18,271 nt of DNA from CAZDSS01 sp964508185. GTDB lineage: Bacteria > Pseudomonadota > Alphaproteobacteria > Sphingomonadales > Govanellaceae. Both the position numbers and the translations under genes were made by a program. The stretch lies in assembly GCA_964508185.1 (NCBI GenBank), contig CAZDSS010000054.1, positions 1 through 18,271 of the forward strand. Reading direction: 5' to 3'. This document shows positions 6,633 to 14,203 of this stretch, piece after piece (the first letter of the stretch is position 1; each line of letters opens with the position of its first letter). Under the pieces are notes generated by a model. That model was given only the letters and a program-made list of their open reading frames with translations, was not told the origin of the DNA and ran no database searches.

Positions 6633-7444
6633 TGCGCGGATCCTTTCCTCATGTCCTGGTCCAGGAGCTCCAGCTGCTCCGGATGATTGACGGTGATCAT
6701 TGGCCCATTCTCCCTTTTGACCCAGCCACGCACGCGGACGCGCCGCCCTTCGAGCCCCTCGAGGTCGCCGATCCGGCGGGCGAGCTCCCGCGCCGTCCGG
6801 CGATCGAGCGTGATGGTGAAGTCGCGCCGCCAGTCGGGCTCGAAATTGAGATAGACGACCTTGCCGACCGCGGCGACCCCATGCACCCGGTCTTCAACGA
6901 TCTGGAAGCCATCCGGGTGGCGTTTGATGGTCTCCTTGTCCCGTATGCGGTAGAAATCGTGGGCCCAGATGCCCCGCGCCGCCTCCCGCGCCTCGGCTTC
7001 CACAGCGAGCATTGCATCGACGCCCTTGCGATTATCGGGGAAACTGTAGACCCGCGCCATGCCCCGGCGCAACATCTCGCCCTGAATCCAGAGGCCGTCG
7101 GCGCGCACCAGATGGGCGAGGACCCGCCCATGCCGGTCCATGCGCGCTCCGCCCGCATGGAGCGTCAGCGCCTGCCCCTCCGCGAGCTCGACGAGCGCCG
7201 CGCGGGCTTCTTCCGCCAACGGCCAGGCCTTGAAATCGGGCCGCCCCAGGGGAAGCTTCGGAGCCTGAATCCCCACAAGCCGCACCTCCCGCCCGTCCTC
7301 GAGGACGAGGGTATCGCCGTCGATGATCTCGACGGCCCGGCCGGCGCCGAATCCGGCGAACCCCTCCGGCAAGGCCGGGGCGGCCGCCGCCGTCGCGACG
7401 GGCACGAGCAGAACGAGCAGGATGAACAGCCTTAAGACAAGCAT
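6629..7444 (-). CDS. Thermonuclease (SNase)-fold secreted protein with altered catalytic residues
   Basis: From the ATG at 7444 the protein has 271 residues and a signal peptide (1-~22, hydrophobic MLVLRLFILLVLLVPVATA). An earlier TTG at 7501 is in frame but overlaps the tRNA promoter region and spoils the signal peptide. The SNase core is clear: IDGDTLVL (41-48), VRLVGIQAPK (54-63), MDRHGRVLAHL (102-112) and ARGIWA. Compared with staphylococcal nuclease, Asp19/Asp21 are kept as Asp42/Asp44 and the arginines Arg35/Arg87 as Arg55/Arg107. The calcium ligand Asp40 is Gln60 and the general base Glu43 is Lys63. Nuclease activity is therefore doubtful. An additional C-terminal ~100-residue region ends VRGWVKRENGPMITVNHPEQLELL, resembling a small OB-like or SH3-like segment. 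Coupled by ATGA to the M48 lipoprotein. Confidence 0.82.
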   Translation of the reverse strand: MLVLRLFILLVLLVPVATAAAAPALPEGFAGFGAGRAVEIIDGDTLVLEDGREVRLVGIQAPKLPLGRPDFKAWPLAEEARAALVELAEGQALTLHAGGARMDRHGRVLAHLVRADGLWIQGEMLRRGMARVYSFPDNRKGVDAMLAVEAEAREAARGIWAHDFYRIRDKETIKRHPDGFQIVEDRVHGVAAVGKVVYLNFEPDWRRDFTITLDRRTARELARRIGDLEGLEGRRVRVRGWVKRENGPMITVNHPEQLELLDQDMRKGSAQ

Positions 7445-7485
7445 GGACAACAGCTTAGCCAAGGCGAAACTTCTGGTCGAGAGCG

Positions 7486-7514
7486 TTGGAAGGCGGACCA
7501 AAGCCTGTTATAAA
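7486..7514 (+). promoter_or_regulatory. Promoter of tRNA-Arg
   Basis: TTGGAA (7486-7491), 17 bp, TATAAA (7509-7514) is a good sigma-70 match placing the start near 7521, 17 nt before the tRNA. The -10 lies in the palindrome TTATAA, so the minus strand also shows TATAAC pointing to the divergent nuclease-fold gene, though without a convincing -35. Confidence 0.7.
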
Positions 7515-7537
7515 GATCCCGCACGCGGCCACGGCGC

Positions 7538-7614
7538 GTCCCCGTAGCTCAGTTGGATAGAGCACAAGATTCCTAATCTTGGGGTCACAGGTTCAAATCC
7601 TGTCGGGGACACCA
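7538..7614 (+). tRNA. tRNA-Arg (anticodon CCT)
   Basis: A full cloverleaf is visible: acceptor GTCCCCG/CGGGGAC (7538-7544/7604-7610), D arm GCTC..GAGC, anticodon stem CAAGA/TCTTG with loop TTCCTAA (anticodon CCT, 7572-7574), T arm ACAGG-TTCAAAT-CCTGT, discriminator A and encoded CCA (7612-7614). It reads the rare arginine codon AGG. Nothing integrase-like follows its 3' end. Confidence 0.97.
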
Positions 7615-7764
7615 TTTTCGCGAACTGCCGCTTCCTCCCTGCATCTTCCGGATTCTCTGGCCCCGCGGACGGACAAGCCTGTAGAGTCGAAGCGCGCCCG
7701 GGATGTGATGCCGGGCTTTCGGTGACAACGGCTGCCGGCGGCGGCGGCATCCCCGGGGACGGTC

Positions 7765-8973
7765 GTGATCGAGATCGACAGCTTCTTTTCGTTCACCCTT
7801 GCGATCCTGCTTCTGCTGCTCGGCAAGATCCTGACGCTGAAATTCGAGGTCCTGCGCCGCTATGCGGTGCCCGAGCCGGTGGTGGGCGGCCTTGCCTGCG
7901 CCGCCGTGGTGGGTGCGGTTTATTTCGTCGCGGGCCGCGAGATCCATTTCACGCTCGAGGCGCGGGATTTCCTGCTGCTCGTGTTCTTCGCCGGAATCGG
8001 GCTCAAATCCGACATCCGGACCCTGCGGTCGGGGGGATGGCCGCTTCTGATTCTCGTCCTGCTCGCAACCACCTTCCTCGTGCTGCAGAACCTCACGGGG
8101 ATGGCCATGGCCTCCCTGTTCGGGCTCGATCCGCGGACAGGAATCATGACCGGCTCCATTTCGCTCACTGGCGGGGTCGGCACCACCCTGGCCTGGACGC
8201 CCTATTTCGTGGACAGCCTCGGGATCGAGAACGCACTTGAGCTGGGTGTTGCGTCCAACACCGTGGGCATGATCGCGGCCTGCCTCATCGGCGGGCCCAT
8301 CGCCGCCTTTCTCATTCGCCGCCACCGGCTGCCCACTTCGGAGAACGTCAATCTCGACGTCGGCGCGCCGCATGACGAGCCGCCGCCCCGGTTCAGCTAT
8401 TTCAGCATCCTCGGCGCCATGCTGGCGGTCAATGTGGTGGTGATGATCGGGCTGGTGCTGGACCAGCTGGTGAAAGAGGCCGGCATCACGCTTCCGACCT
8501 TCGTGAGCTGCCTGATGTCGGGGATCCTGCTCCGCAACCTGACGCCCGCCGCCTTCAAGATGCGGCTGATCCGGCATGCGCCGGGGACGCGGGTGGGTCT
8601 CAGCCTCATCGGCGACATCGCGCTCGGCCTCTTTCTCACCATGGCGCTGATGGGATTGCAGCTCTGGGCGCTGGACGGGTTCTTCACCTTCATCATCGCC
8701 GTCCTCGCCCTGCAGATCCTGCTCACGATCCTCTATTCCGTCTTCGTGGTCTTCCGCGCCATGGGGCGGGACTACGAGGCGGCGGTGATCTCCGCAAGCT
8801 TCGGGGGGATATCCCTCGGCTCCACGGCGACCGCCATCGCCAACATGACGGCGGTCGCCCAGCAGCACGGCGCGGCGCACAAGGCGTTCGTCATCGTGCC
8901 GCTGGTCGGCGGCTTCTTCATCGACCTCATCAACGCCGTCGTCACCGCCATGATGATCGGCCACGCGCCCTGA
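7765..8973 (+). CDS. gltS: Sodium/glutamate symporter, GltS family
   Basis: The 402-residue hydrophobic protein has ten or more membrane segments and the length of E. coli GltS (401). It shows GltS family blocks: PEPVVGGL near residue 37, FFAGIGLKSD, GSISLTGGVGTTLAW in the first reentrant region and ISASFGGISLGSTATAIANM in the second, a duplicated inverted-repeat plan known for this family. It imports L-glutamate with Na+ across the inner membrane. The start is GTG 7765 with GGGGAC at 7755-7760. A 150-bp gap after the tRNA shows no strong promoter. The stop codon lies in the loop of a perfect inverted repeat (8964-8980), and the convergent acyl-CoA synthetase gene ends 12 bp away. Confidence 0.93.
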   Translation: MIEIDSFFSFTLAILLLLLGKILTLKFEVLRRYAVPEPVVGGLACAAVVGAVYFVAGREIHFTLEARDFLLLVFFAGIGLKSDIRTLRSGGWPLLILVLLATTFLVLQNLTGMAMASLFGLDPRTGIMTGSISLTGGVGTTLAWTPYFVDSLGIENALELGVASNTVGMIAACLIGGPIAAFLIRRHRLPTSENVNLDVGAPHDEPPPRFSYFSILGAMLAVNVVVMIGLVLDQLVKEAGITLPTFVSCLMSGILLRNLTPAAFKMRLIRHAPGTRVGLSLIGDIALGLFLTMALMGLQLWALDGFFTFIIAVLALQILLTILYSVFVVFRAMGRDYEAAVISASFGGISLGSTATAIANMTAVAQQHGAAHKAFVIVPLVGGFFIDLINAVVTAMMIGHAP

Positions 8974-8980
8974 GGGCGCG
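8964..8980. repeat. Inverted repeat centred on the gltS stop codon
   Basis: CGCGCCC (8964-8970), TGA, GGGCGCG (8974-8980) is a perfect 7-bp hairpin whose loop is the stop codon. A further hairpin CGGCG-N5-CGCCG overlaps it at 8979-8993. There is no T-run on either strand. It sits at the junction of two convergent genes and may mark shared transcript ends. Confidence 0.5.
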
Positions 8981-8985
8981 GCGGG

Positions 8986-10677
8986 TCACGCCGTCTTCTG
9001 CTCCTCGACCTGCAGTTCTTTCGCCATCATCTCGCGCATGACGAATTTCTGGATCTTGCCGGTCACCGTCATGGGGAATCCGTCCACGAAACGGATATGG
9101 CGCGGGATCTTGTAATGTGCGATCTGGTCGCGGCAGAAGGCGACCACGTCCTCGGCCGTAAGCTTCGCTCCTGCGCGGAGCTTGATCCAGGCGCAGACTT
9201 CCTCGCCATAGCGCTCGTCAGGCACGCCGAAGACCTGGGCGTCCTCGATGTCGGGATGGCGGTAGAGGAATTCCTCGATCTCGCGCGGATAGATGTTCTC
9301 GCCGCCGCGGATCACCATGTCCTTGATGCGGCCGACGATGCGGCAGTAGCCGTCGGGGTCGATGACGGCGAGATCCCCCGTATGCATCCAGCCGGCTTCA
9401 TCCACCGCCGCCGCGGTCTGTTCGGGGTCGTCCCAGTAGCCGCGCATCACCGAATAGCCGCGGGTGCAGAGTTCGCCCTTCTCGCCGCGCGGCACCACCC
9501 GCCCCTCCTGGTCCACGATCTTGACCTCGAGATGGGGATGGACCCGGCCAACGGTGGAGACGCGCTTCTCCAGGGGATCGTCGGTGCCCGACTGGAAGCT
9601 CACCGGGCTCGTCTCGGTCATGCCGTAGGCGATGGTCACTTCGCGCATATGCATGCGGTCCACCACCTTGCGCATCACCTCGATCGGGCAGGGCGCGCCG
9701 GCCATGCAGCCGGTGCGTAAGGAGGACAGATCGAAGCGGTCGAATTCGGGATGCGCAAGCTCGGCGATGAACATGGTGGGAACGCCGAACAGCGCCGTGC
9801 AGCGTTCCGCCTCCACGGTCTCGAGCACCGTCAGGGGGTCGAAGGCGTCGTTGGGATAGACCATGCAGGCGCCGTGGGTGAGGCAGTTGAGATTGCCCAT
9901 CACCATGCCGAAGCAGTGATAGAGCGGCACCGGGATGCACAGCCGGTCTGCTTCCGAAAAGCCCATGGCGCGGCCCACGAAATGGCCGTTGTTGAGGATA
10001 TTGTGATGGGTCAGCGTCGCGCCCTTGGGCAGGCCCGTGGTGCCGCTGGTGAACTGGATGTTGATGGGATCATCGGGCTGCAGCAGCCCGCGAAGCTCCG
10101 CGATGCGGGCGCGGGCCGCATCGGTGCCGAGGCCCGGAAGGTCCGCGAAATTGAGGAAGCCGGGCGTGCGTTCGTCCCCGAGGCGGATCAGGACCTCAAG
10201 GGACGGCAGCTTTTCGGCCTTCAGCGCGCCCGGCGGGCAATGGGCCGCCTCGGGCAGCAGGGTTTGCAGCATGTCGATGTAATTGCTGGACTTGAAACTT
10301 GCGGCGGTCACCAGCGCCCGGCAGCCCACCTTGTTGAGGGCGTATTCGAGTTCCGCCAGCCGGTAGGCGGGATTGATGTTGACGAGGATCAGGCCGGCGC
10401 GCGCGCTCGCGAACTGGGTCACCGTCCATTCGGCGCAATTGGGCGCCCAGATGCCGATGCGGTCCCCTGGGCAGAGCCCGAGGGCGATGAAGGCGGCGGC
10501 GCAGGCATCGACCCGTTCCGCAAGTTCGGCCCAGGTCCAGCGGATGTTCTGGTGGCGCACCACCAGCGCCTCGCGGTCGCCGAAGCGGGCGACGGTATCG
10601 TCCAGCGCCTCGCCGATGGTCTTGTAGAGAAGCGGCACCGCCGACGGACCGTTCACGTAAGCCTTGAGCAACTCCAT
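8986..10677 (-). CDS. AMP-binding fatty-acyl-CoA synthetase (ACSF2/AlkK-like)
   Basis: The 563-residue enzyme belongs to the adenylate-forming superfamily. Motifs in order: P-loop FTSGTTGLPKG (209-219), YGMTETSP (351-358), HTGDL (432-436), the hinge GRIKDMVIRGGENIYPREIEE (449-469), and the C-terminal catalytic lysine in TGKIQK (Lys541). It activates a carboxylic acid with ATP to the acyl-AMP and then to the CoA thioester; the overall sequence resembles medium-chain acyl-CoA synthetases. Substrate length cannot be read from sequence. GGGAGG lies just before the ATG with unusually short spacing. The AraC-family regulator gene lies 72 bp upstream on the same strand without an intrinsic terminator between them, so co-transcription is likely. 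A GMC alcohol dehydrogenase is encoded divergently. Confidence 0.9.
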   Translation of the reverse strand: MELLKAYVNGPSAVPLLYKTIGEALDDTVARFGDREALVVRHQNIRWTWAELAERVDACAAAFIALGLCPGDRIGIWAPNCAEWTVTQFASARAGLILVNINPAYRLAELEYALNKVGCRALVTAASFKSSNYIDMLQTLLPEAAHCPPGALKAEKLPSLEVLIRLGDERTPGFLNFADLPGLGTDAARARIAELRGLLQPDDPINIQFTSGTTGLPKGATLTHHNILNNGHFVGRAMGFSEADRLCIPVPLYHCFGMVMGNLNCLTHGACMVYPNDAFDPLTVLETVEAERCTALFGVPTMFIAELAHPEFDRFDLSSLRTGCMAGAPCPIEVMRKVVDRMHMREVTIAYGMTETSPVSFQSGTDDPLEKRVSTVGRVHPHLEVKIVDQEGRVVPRGEKGELCTRGYSVMRGYWDDPEQTAAAVDEAGWMHTGDLAVIDPDGYCRIVGRIKDMVIRGGENIYPREIEEFLYRHPDIEDAQVFGVPDERYGEEVCAWIKLRAGAKLTAEDVVAFCRDQIAHYKIPRHIRFVDGFPMTVTGKIQKFVMREMMAKELQVEEQKTA

Positions 10678-10749
10678 AGCCTCCCGGTTTTTTTTGCTTG
10701 AAATGCGCCGCTTGCCCGCCCCGTCCGGGCGGAGCCCGCGGCCTGAAAG

Positions 10750-11697
10750 TCAGTTCGCCCGCGTCGCCCCCGCCCGCGCCGCCTTGGGCGTCAGGCCGAA
10801 GATGCGCTTGAAGGCGGTCGAGAAATTTCCCGGATATTCGTAGCCCACGTCGAAGGCGATCTCCGTGATGCTGCGGTCCGTATCCCGCAGAAGGCGCATG
10901 GCCTCGTTCATCCGGAGATGCAGCACGTAGTCATAGATCGTGGCGCCGAACAGGGTCTTGAAGCCGCTGCAGAGCCTGGGCTCGTTGAGCCCCACCTGTC
11001 GCGCGAGCGCGCGGATGGTCGGCGGACGGTCGAAGCTTGCATGCAGGATGCTTTGCGCTTCGTGGAGGCGCTGCACCTCCCGCCGGGTGAGGCCGTCGTC
11101 CTCGCCCGCCTTCGCGCGATCCTGCAGGAGATCGAGGGAATGGAACAGCAGTTCCAGCGTCTTGGCCTCGATGAAGAGATGGCGCACGGCGGACGCGATG
11201 GTGCAATCGAGGATCGCGCGCGCGGCCTGGGCCATTTCCCGGCGGAGCGGCAGACATTCGAGATAGAAGTCCTCCGCCCGCCCCTCCATGAAGGCGGCGA
11301 CGGGCCGCGGCAGGCTTGCGGCCGCCTGCTCTGCGAGGCGCGCCAGGGATTCGCAGCTGCAAAGAAGGGTGACCGACTCATAGGGCGCAGGCGTCGCATG
11401 GCGGTAGTGATTCTTGGGCGCGCCCGCCGGATGGATGAGAACGCCGAGAGTGGATGGATCGATCGCCCTGTTGCCGATGCCGTGGGCCGTGACCTCGCTG
11501 TGGCCAGAGAGCCGCATGTGGAACTGCAGGTAATCGATCTCGTAGGATTCCAGCCGGTCGAGGCAGTTTTCCGTCAACCGGTAATGCTCGCAACCGACAA
11601 TGATGCCCGACGGCAGGCGGTGCAGCACCGCCTGCCCCTCCGCCTGCGGCGGCAGCGGCAGCGGATCTCCGCCGAATTCCATAACCCTCCCCGGCAT
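10750..11697 (-). CDS. AraC-family transcriptional regulator
   Basis: The 315-residue protein has a C-terminal double helix-turn-helix (HTH 1 about 226-247, PPTIRALARQVGLNEPRLCSGFKTLFG; HTH 2 about 277-299, SITEIAFDVGYEYPGNFSTAFKRIFG). The N-terminal ~200 residues should form a sensing and dimerisation domain. The linker and HTH phrase EAQSIL..PPTIRALARQVGLNEPRLCSGFKTLFGATIYDY resembles the PchR/YbtA subgroup, whose known members sense siderophores, but ligand identity does not follow from that. GGGAGAG precedes ATG 11697. It is placed between the acyl-CoA synthetase (downstream, same strand) and the GMC oxidoreductase (divergent), so it is the obvious candidate to control both. Confidence 0.9.
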   Translation of the reverse strand: MPGRVMEFGGDPLPLPPQAEGQAVLHRLPSGIIVGCEHYRLTENCLDRLESYEIDYLQFHMRLSGHSEVTAHGIGNRAIDPSTLGVLIHPAGAPKNHYRHATPAPYESVTLLCSCESLARLAEQAAASLPRPVAAFMEGRAEDFYLECLPLRREMAQAARAILDCTIASAVRHLFIEAKTLELLFHSLDLLQDRAKAGEDDGLTRREVQRLHEAQSILHASFDRPPTIRALARQVGLNEPRLCSGFKTLFGATIYDYVLHLRMNEAMRLLRDTDRSITEIAFDVGYEYPGNFSTAFKRIFGLTPKAARAGATRAN

Positions 11698-11839
11698 GGC
11701 CTCTCCCGTCGAAATGGTATTTTCCGGCCATTATAACGCCTTTTGCCCCCATGGGAACGCCATGCGGCCGCGAAGCACGCGCCGCACAATGATCGCATAA
11801 GAACCCGAAGGGTTTGCAAAAGCGGCCGGGCGTCGGCAA

Positions 11840-11860
11840 CGATATGATTCAACAATATCG
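11840..11860. promoter_or_regulatory. Candidate operator in the araC/GMC divergent region
   Basis: CGATAT (11840-11845), 9 bp, ATATCG (11855-11860) is a perfect inverted repeat about 85 bp before the GMC start codon, in the 245-bp divergent region. AraC proteins more often use direct repeats, so the link to the neighbouring regulator is a guess. I saw no convincing -35/-10 pair in this gap. Confidence 0.3.
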
Positions 11861-11942
11861 CGCGTCGGGGGGACGCCTGCGGGCCGCGCCGCCTGCATCC
11901 CTGCCGTTTCCCGGGCGCAAGGCACAGGGAGGGCGGGGAGCC

Positions 11943-13541
11943 ATGAGCGCATATGACTTCATCATCATCGGCGGCGGATCGGCCGGCTGCGTGATCGCGA
12001 ACCGGCTGTCGGCCGATCCGCGGCACCGCGTCCTCCTGCTGGAAGCGGGCGGGAGCGGCAGGCTTCCCATCGTCACCGCGCCCGGCGGCGTCATCTATCT
12101 TGAAGGCAACCCGCGCTTCGACTGGATCTACCAGATGGCGCCGGACCCCACCTGCAACGGCCGCATGGAGGCCCTGAGCAGCGGCAAGGTTCTGGGCGGC
12201 GGCAGCGCCATCAACGGCATGATGTATATCCGCGGCAACCGCGGCGATTATGACCGCTGGGCCGAGCTTGGCGCCGAAGGCTGGGGCTATGACGACGTGC
12301 TGCCCTATTACCGGAAGATGGAGCGCACGGAGATCGGCGACGATGCCTTCCACGGCCGCGACGGCCTGCTCGGCGTCGAGCCCGCAACCCCCATGATGAA
12401 GGTATCCGAACGCTGGATCGAGGCCGCGGTCGCAAGCGGCATCGCCTTCAATCCCGATATCAACGGCGCGGCCCAGGAAGGCGTCACCCGCACCCCCTGC
12501 TCCACCTGGAAAGGGGTGCGTCAGAGCACGGCGATCACCTATCTTGGCGCGGCGCGCCGCCGCCCGAATCTCAAGGTGGTGACCGGCGCCTTCGTGCGGC
12601 GCATCCTGTTCGACGGCGACCGGGCGACCGGCGTCGCCTTCACGGTCAAGGGCCGCGAGGAAATCTGCACCGCATCCCGCGAAGTGATCCTGAGCGCCGG
12701 GGCCGTGCGTTCGCCGCAGCTATTGATGCTGTCGGGGGTCGGCCCCAGGGAGCATCTCGGCGAATTCGGCATTCCGGTGATCGCCGACCTTCCGGGCGTC
12801 GGCGCCAATCACATGGAGCATCCCGCCTTCTACGTCACCTACAAGGTGAACATGCCCACCTGGAACGGCGAGATCGCCCTGTGGAAGCAGGCGCTCCACG
12901 GCCTCAACTGGCTCCTGTTCAAGGGCGGGCCGGCGGCGTCCGGCATGTCCCAGGCGGTGGCCTTCGTCCGCTCGTCGGACGACCGCGCCTATCCCGACAT
13001 CCAGCTGTCCTTCTGCCCCGTGGGGGTGACCCTGAACGAGCGCGCGGAAATCCAGGTCGCCGCCGAGAACAGCGTGATGGTGGTGGTGAACTGCCTGAAG
13101 CCCGAGGGTCGGGGGCAGATCCTTCTGCGCTCCAACGATCCGGCCGAGCAGCCGGAAATCCGCCCCCGCCTCCTCGAAGGCCGGTACACCCTCGACTGCA
13201 TGATGAAGGGCATCGCCAGGGCGCGGGAGATCTTCGCCCAGAGCGCCATCGCGCCCTATGTGACGGAGGAGGTGATCCCGGGCCCCGACCATGCCGAAGG
13301 CGAGGCGCTGGAGCGGTTCATGCGCGGCGCGACCTATGACACCGTCCATCCCTGCGGCACCTGCAGGATGGGCAGTGACGCCATGGCGGTGGTGGACCCG
13401 CGCCTCAAGGTCCGGGGCGTGCGGTCGCTCCGGGTGATCGACGCTTCCGTCATGCCCGAGATCACGTCGGGCAACACCAACGCCCCGGCCATCATGATCG
13501 GCGAGAAGGGCGCCGATCTCGTCCTGCAGGACTGGGCCTGA
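11943..13541 (+). CDS. GMC-family FAD-dependent alcohol/choline-type dehydrogenase
   Basis: The 532-residue flavoprotein starts MSAYDFIIIGGGSAGCVIANRLS, a GMC N-terminus with the FAD dinucleotide fold. The first GMC signature is at GKVLGGGSAINGMMYIRGNRGDYDRWA and the second at GAVRSPQLLMLSGVGP. The active-site region is THPCGTCRMG-like (His about 469) followed by GNTNAP (Asn about 513), the His-Asn pair that abstracts the hydroxyl proton. The frame is open upstream to 11814, but GGGGAG before ATG 11943 and the family N-terminus fix the start. It oxidises an alcohol to the aldehyde with FAD as acceptor; choline dehydrogenase and AlkJ-like aliphatic alcohol dehydrogenase are both in this clade. 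With no betaine aldehyde dehydrogenase adjacent and an acyl-CoA synthetase in the divergent unit, I favour an aliphatic or other non-choline alcohol. Confidence 0.9.
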   Translation: MSAYDFIIIGGGSAGCVIANRLSADPRHRVLLLEAGGSGRLPIVTAPGGVIYLEGNPRFDWIYQMAPDPTCNGRMEALSSGKVLGGGSAINGMMYIRGNRGDYDRWAELGAEGWGYDDVLPYYRKMERTEIGDDAFHGRDGLLGVEPATPMMKVSERWIEAAVASGIAFNPDINGAAQEGVTRTPCSTWKGVRQSTAITYLGAARRRPNLKVVTGAFVRRILFDGDRATGVAFTVKGREEICTASREVILSAGAVRSPQLLMLSGVGPREHLGEFGIPVIADLPGVGANHMEHPAFYVTYKVNMPTWNGEIALWKQALHGLNWLLFKGGPAASGMSQAVAFVRSSDDRAYPDIQLSFCPVGVTLNERAEIQVAAENSVMVVVNCLKPEGRGQILLRSNDPAEQPEIRPRLLEGRYTLDCMMKGIARAREIFAQSAIAPYVTEEVIPGPDHAEGEALERFMRGATYDTVHPCGTCRMGSDAMAVVDPRLKVRGVRSLRVIDASVMPEITSGNTNAPAIMIGEKGADLVLQDWA

Positions 13542-13561
13542 CCTTCTTCATGGGCCGCATC

Positions 13562-13590
13562 TTTCAAACCGGGCGGACGGTTCCTATCTA
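13562..13590 (+). promoter_or_regulatory. Candidate promoter of the DUF3775-like gene
   Basis: TTTCAA (13562-13567) and TATCTA (13585-13590) with 17-bp spacing lie in the 94-bp gap after the GMC gene. Moderate match only. Confidence 0.35.
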
Positions 13591-13635
13591 AGGATTGCCG
13601 GGCGGGTCCCATCGCAACCACGAGAGGGACCCGAC

Positions 13636-14040
13636 ATGTTGACCATATCGCCGGAAAAGGTTTGCTACATCCTCGTCAAGGCGCGGGAGTTCGACGCCAA
13701 GGTTCCGCCCGCCGAGGAAAGCAGCGGATCCAACCCGTCCGACGACCTCCAGGTGGATGTGCTGGAGGACTTCGCCGACGATCCGACGCAGCAGGAGCTG
13801 GTCTCGGCCATCGTCGATCTCAATGATGACGAGAAGCTCGACCTGCTCGCGCTGCTCTGGATCGGGCGCGGCGACTTCAGCGTGGACGAGTGGGAGCGGG
13901 CGCGGCAGCAGGCGGCGGACATGCGCCACAAGCATGTGGCCCGCTATGTCCTGGGCACGCCCCTTGCGAGCGACTATCTGGCGGAAGGTCTCAACCTGCT
14001 CGGCTATGACTGCGCGGACACCGAGGAGCGCCATCTCTGA
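13636..14040 (+). CDS. DUF3775-like protein of unknown function
   Basis: The 134-residue acidic protein starts MLTISPEKVCYILVKAREFDAKV and ends LAEGLNLLGYDCADTEERHL. This pattern recalls the DUF3775 family, which is common in alphaproteobacteria and has no assigned function. The predicted character is mostly helical: a central DDPTQQELVSAIVDLNDDEKLDLLALLWIGRGDF block followed by WERARQQAADMRHKHVARYVLGTPLASDYL. No signal peptide or membrane segment is seen. GAGAGGGA precedes ATG 13636 at 13622-13629. It stands between the GMC dehydrogenase and the ExoD-family gene with gaps of 94 and 163 bp, so it may be monocistronic. The family name is from memory of the N-terminal phrase and needs a profile search. 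Confidence 0.75.
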   Translation: MLTISPEKVCYILVKAREFDAKVPPAEESSGSNPSDDLQVDVLEDFADDPTQQELVSAIVDLNDDEKLDLLALLWIGRGDFSVDEWERARQQAADMRHKHVARYVLGTPLASDYLAEGLNLLGYDCADTEERHL

Positions 14041-14146
14041 CGGCGATGGTCGCGCGCAGCGCCCCCCTGGACCATCACGGAGAAGTGACCGCCTTCGTCA
14101 TGATTCGAACGACATTCCGGAACTATATTGAAGGCGTCCGGGTTAG

Positions 14147-14160
14147 CGCTTGTCCAAGCG
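14147..14160 (+). promoter_or_regulatory. Inverted repeat in the exoD-like leader
   Basis: CGCTTG (14147-14152), TC, CAAGCG (14155-14160) is a perfect inverted repeat ~20 bp after a possible -10 (TATATT, 14124-14129) and 44 bp before the ATG. An 8-bp palindrome TTCCGGAA lies at 14115-14122. Position fits an operator; a convincing -35 is missing. Confidence 0.3.
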
Positions 14161-14203
14161 TCGACGACCGCCTTTCCATTGCAAACCCGTAAGACGAGAT
14201 CGG

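Noticed and set aside
7538..7764. tRNA-Arg as an integration site for a mobile element
   Set aside because: No integrase, no repeat of the tRNA 3' end and no composition change follow; gltS is an ordinary chromosomal gene.
7585..8964. 459-residue minus-strand frame opposite gltS
   Set aside because: It is the antisense of the gltS frame, rich in His/Asp/Arg/Gln without domain character, and runs into the tRNA; gltS has clear family motifs.
10700..10740. GC hairpin between the AraC gene and acyl-CoA synthetase gene as a terminator
   Set aside because: On the transcribed minus strand the CCGCCC/GGGCGG stem is followed by GCAAGCGG and later an A-run, not a T-run.
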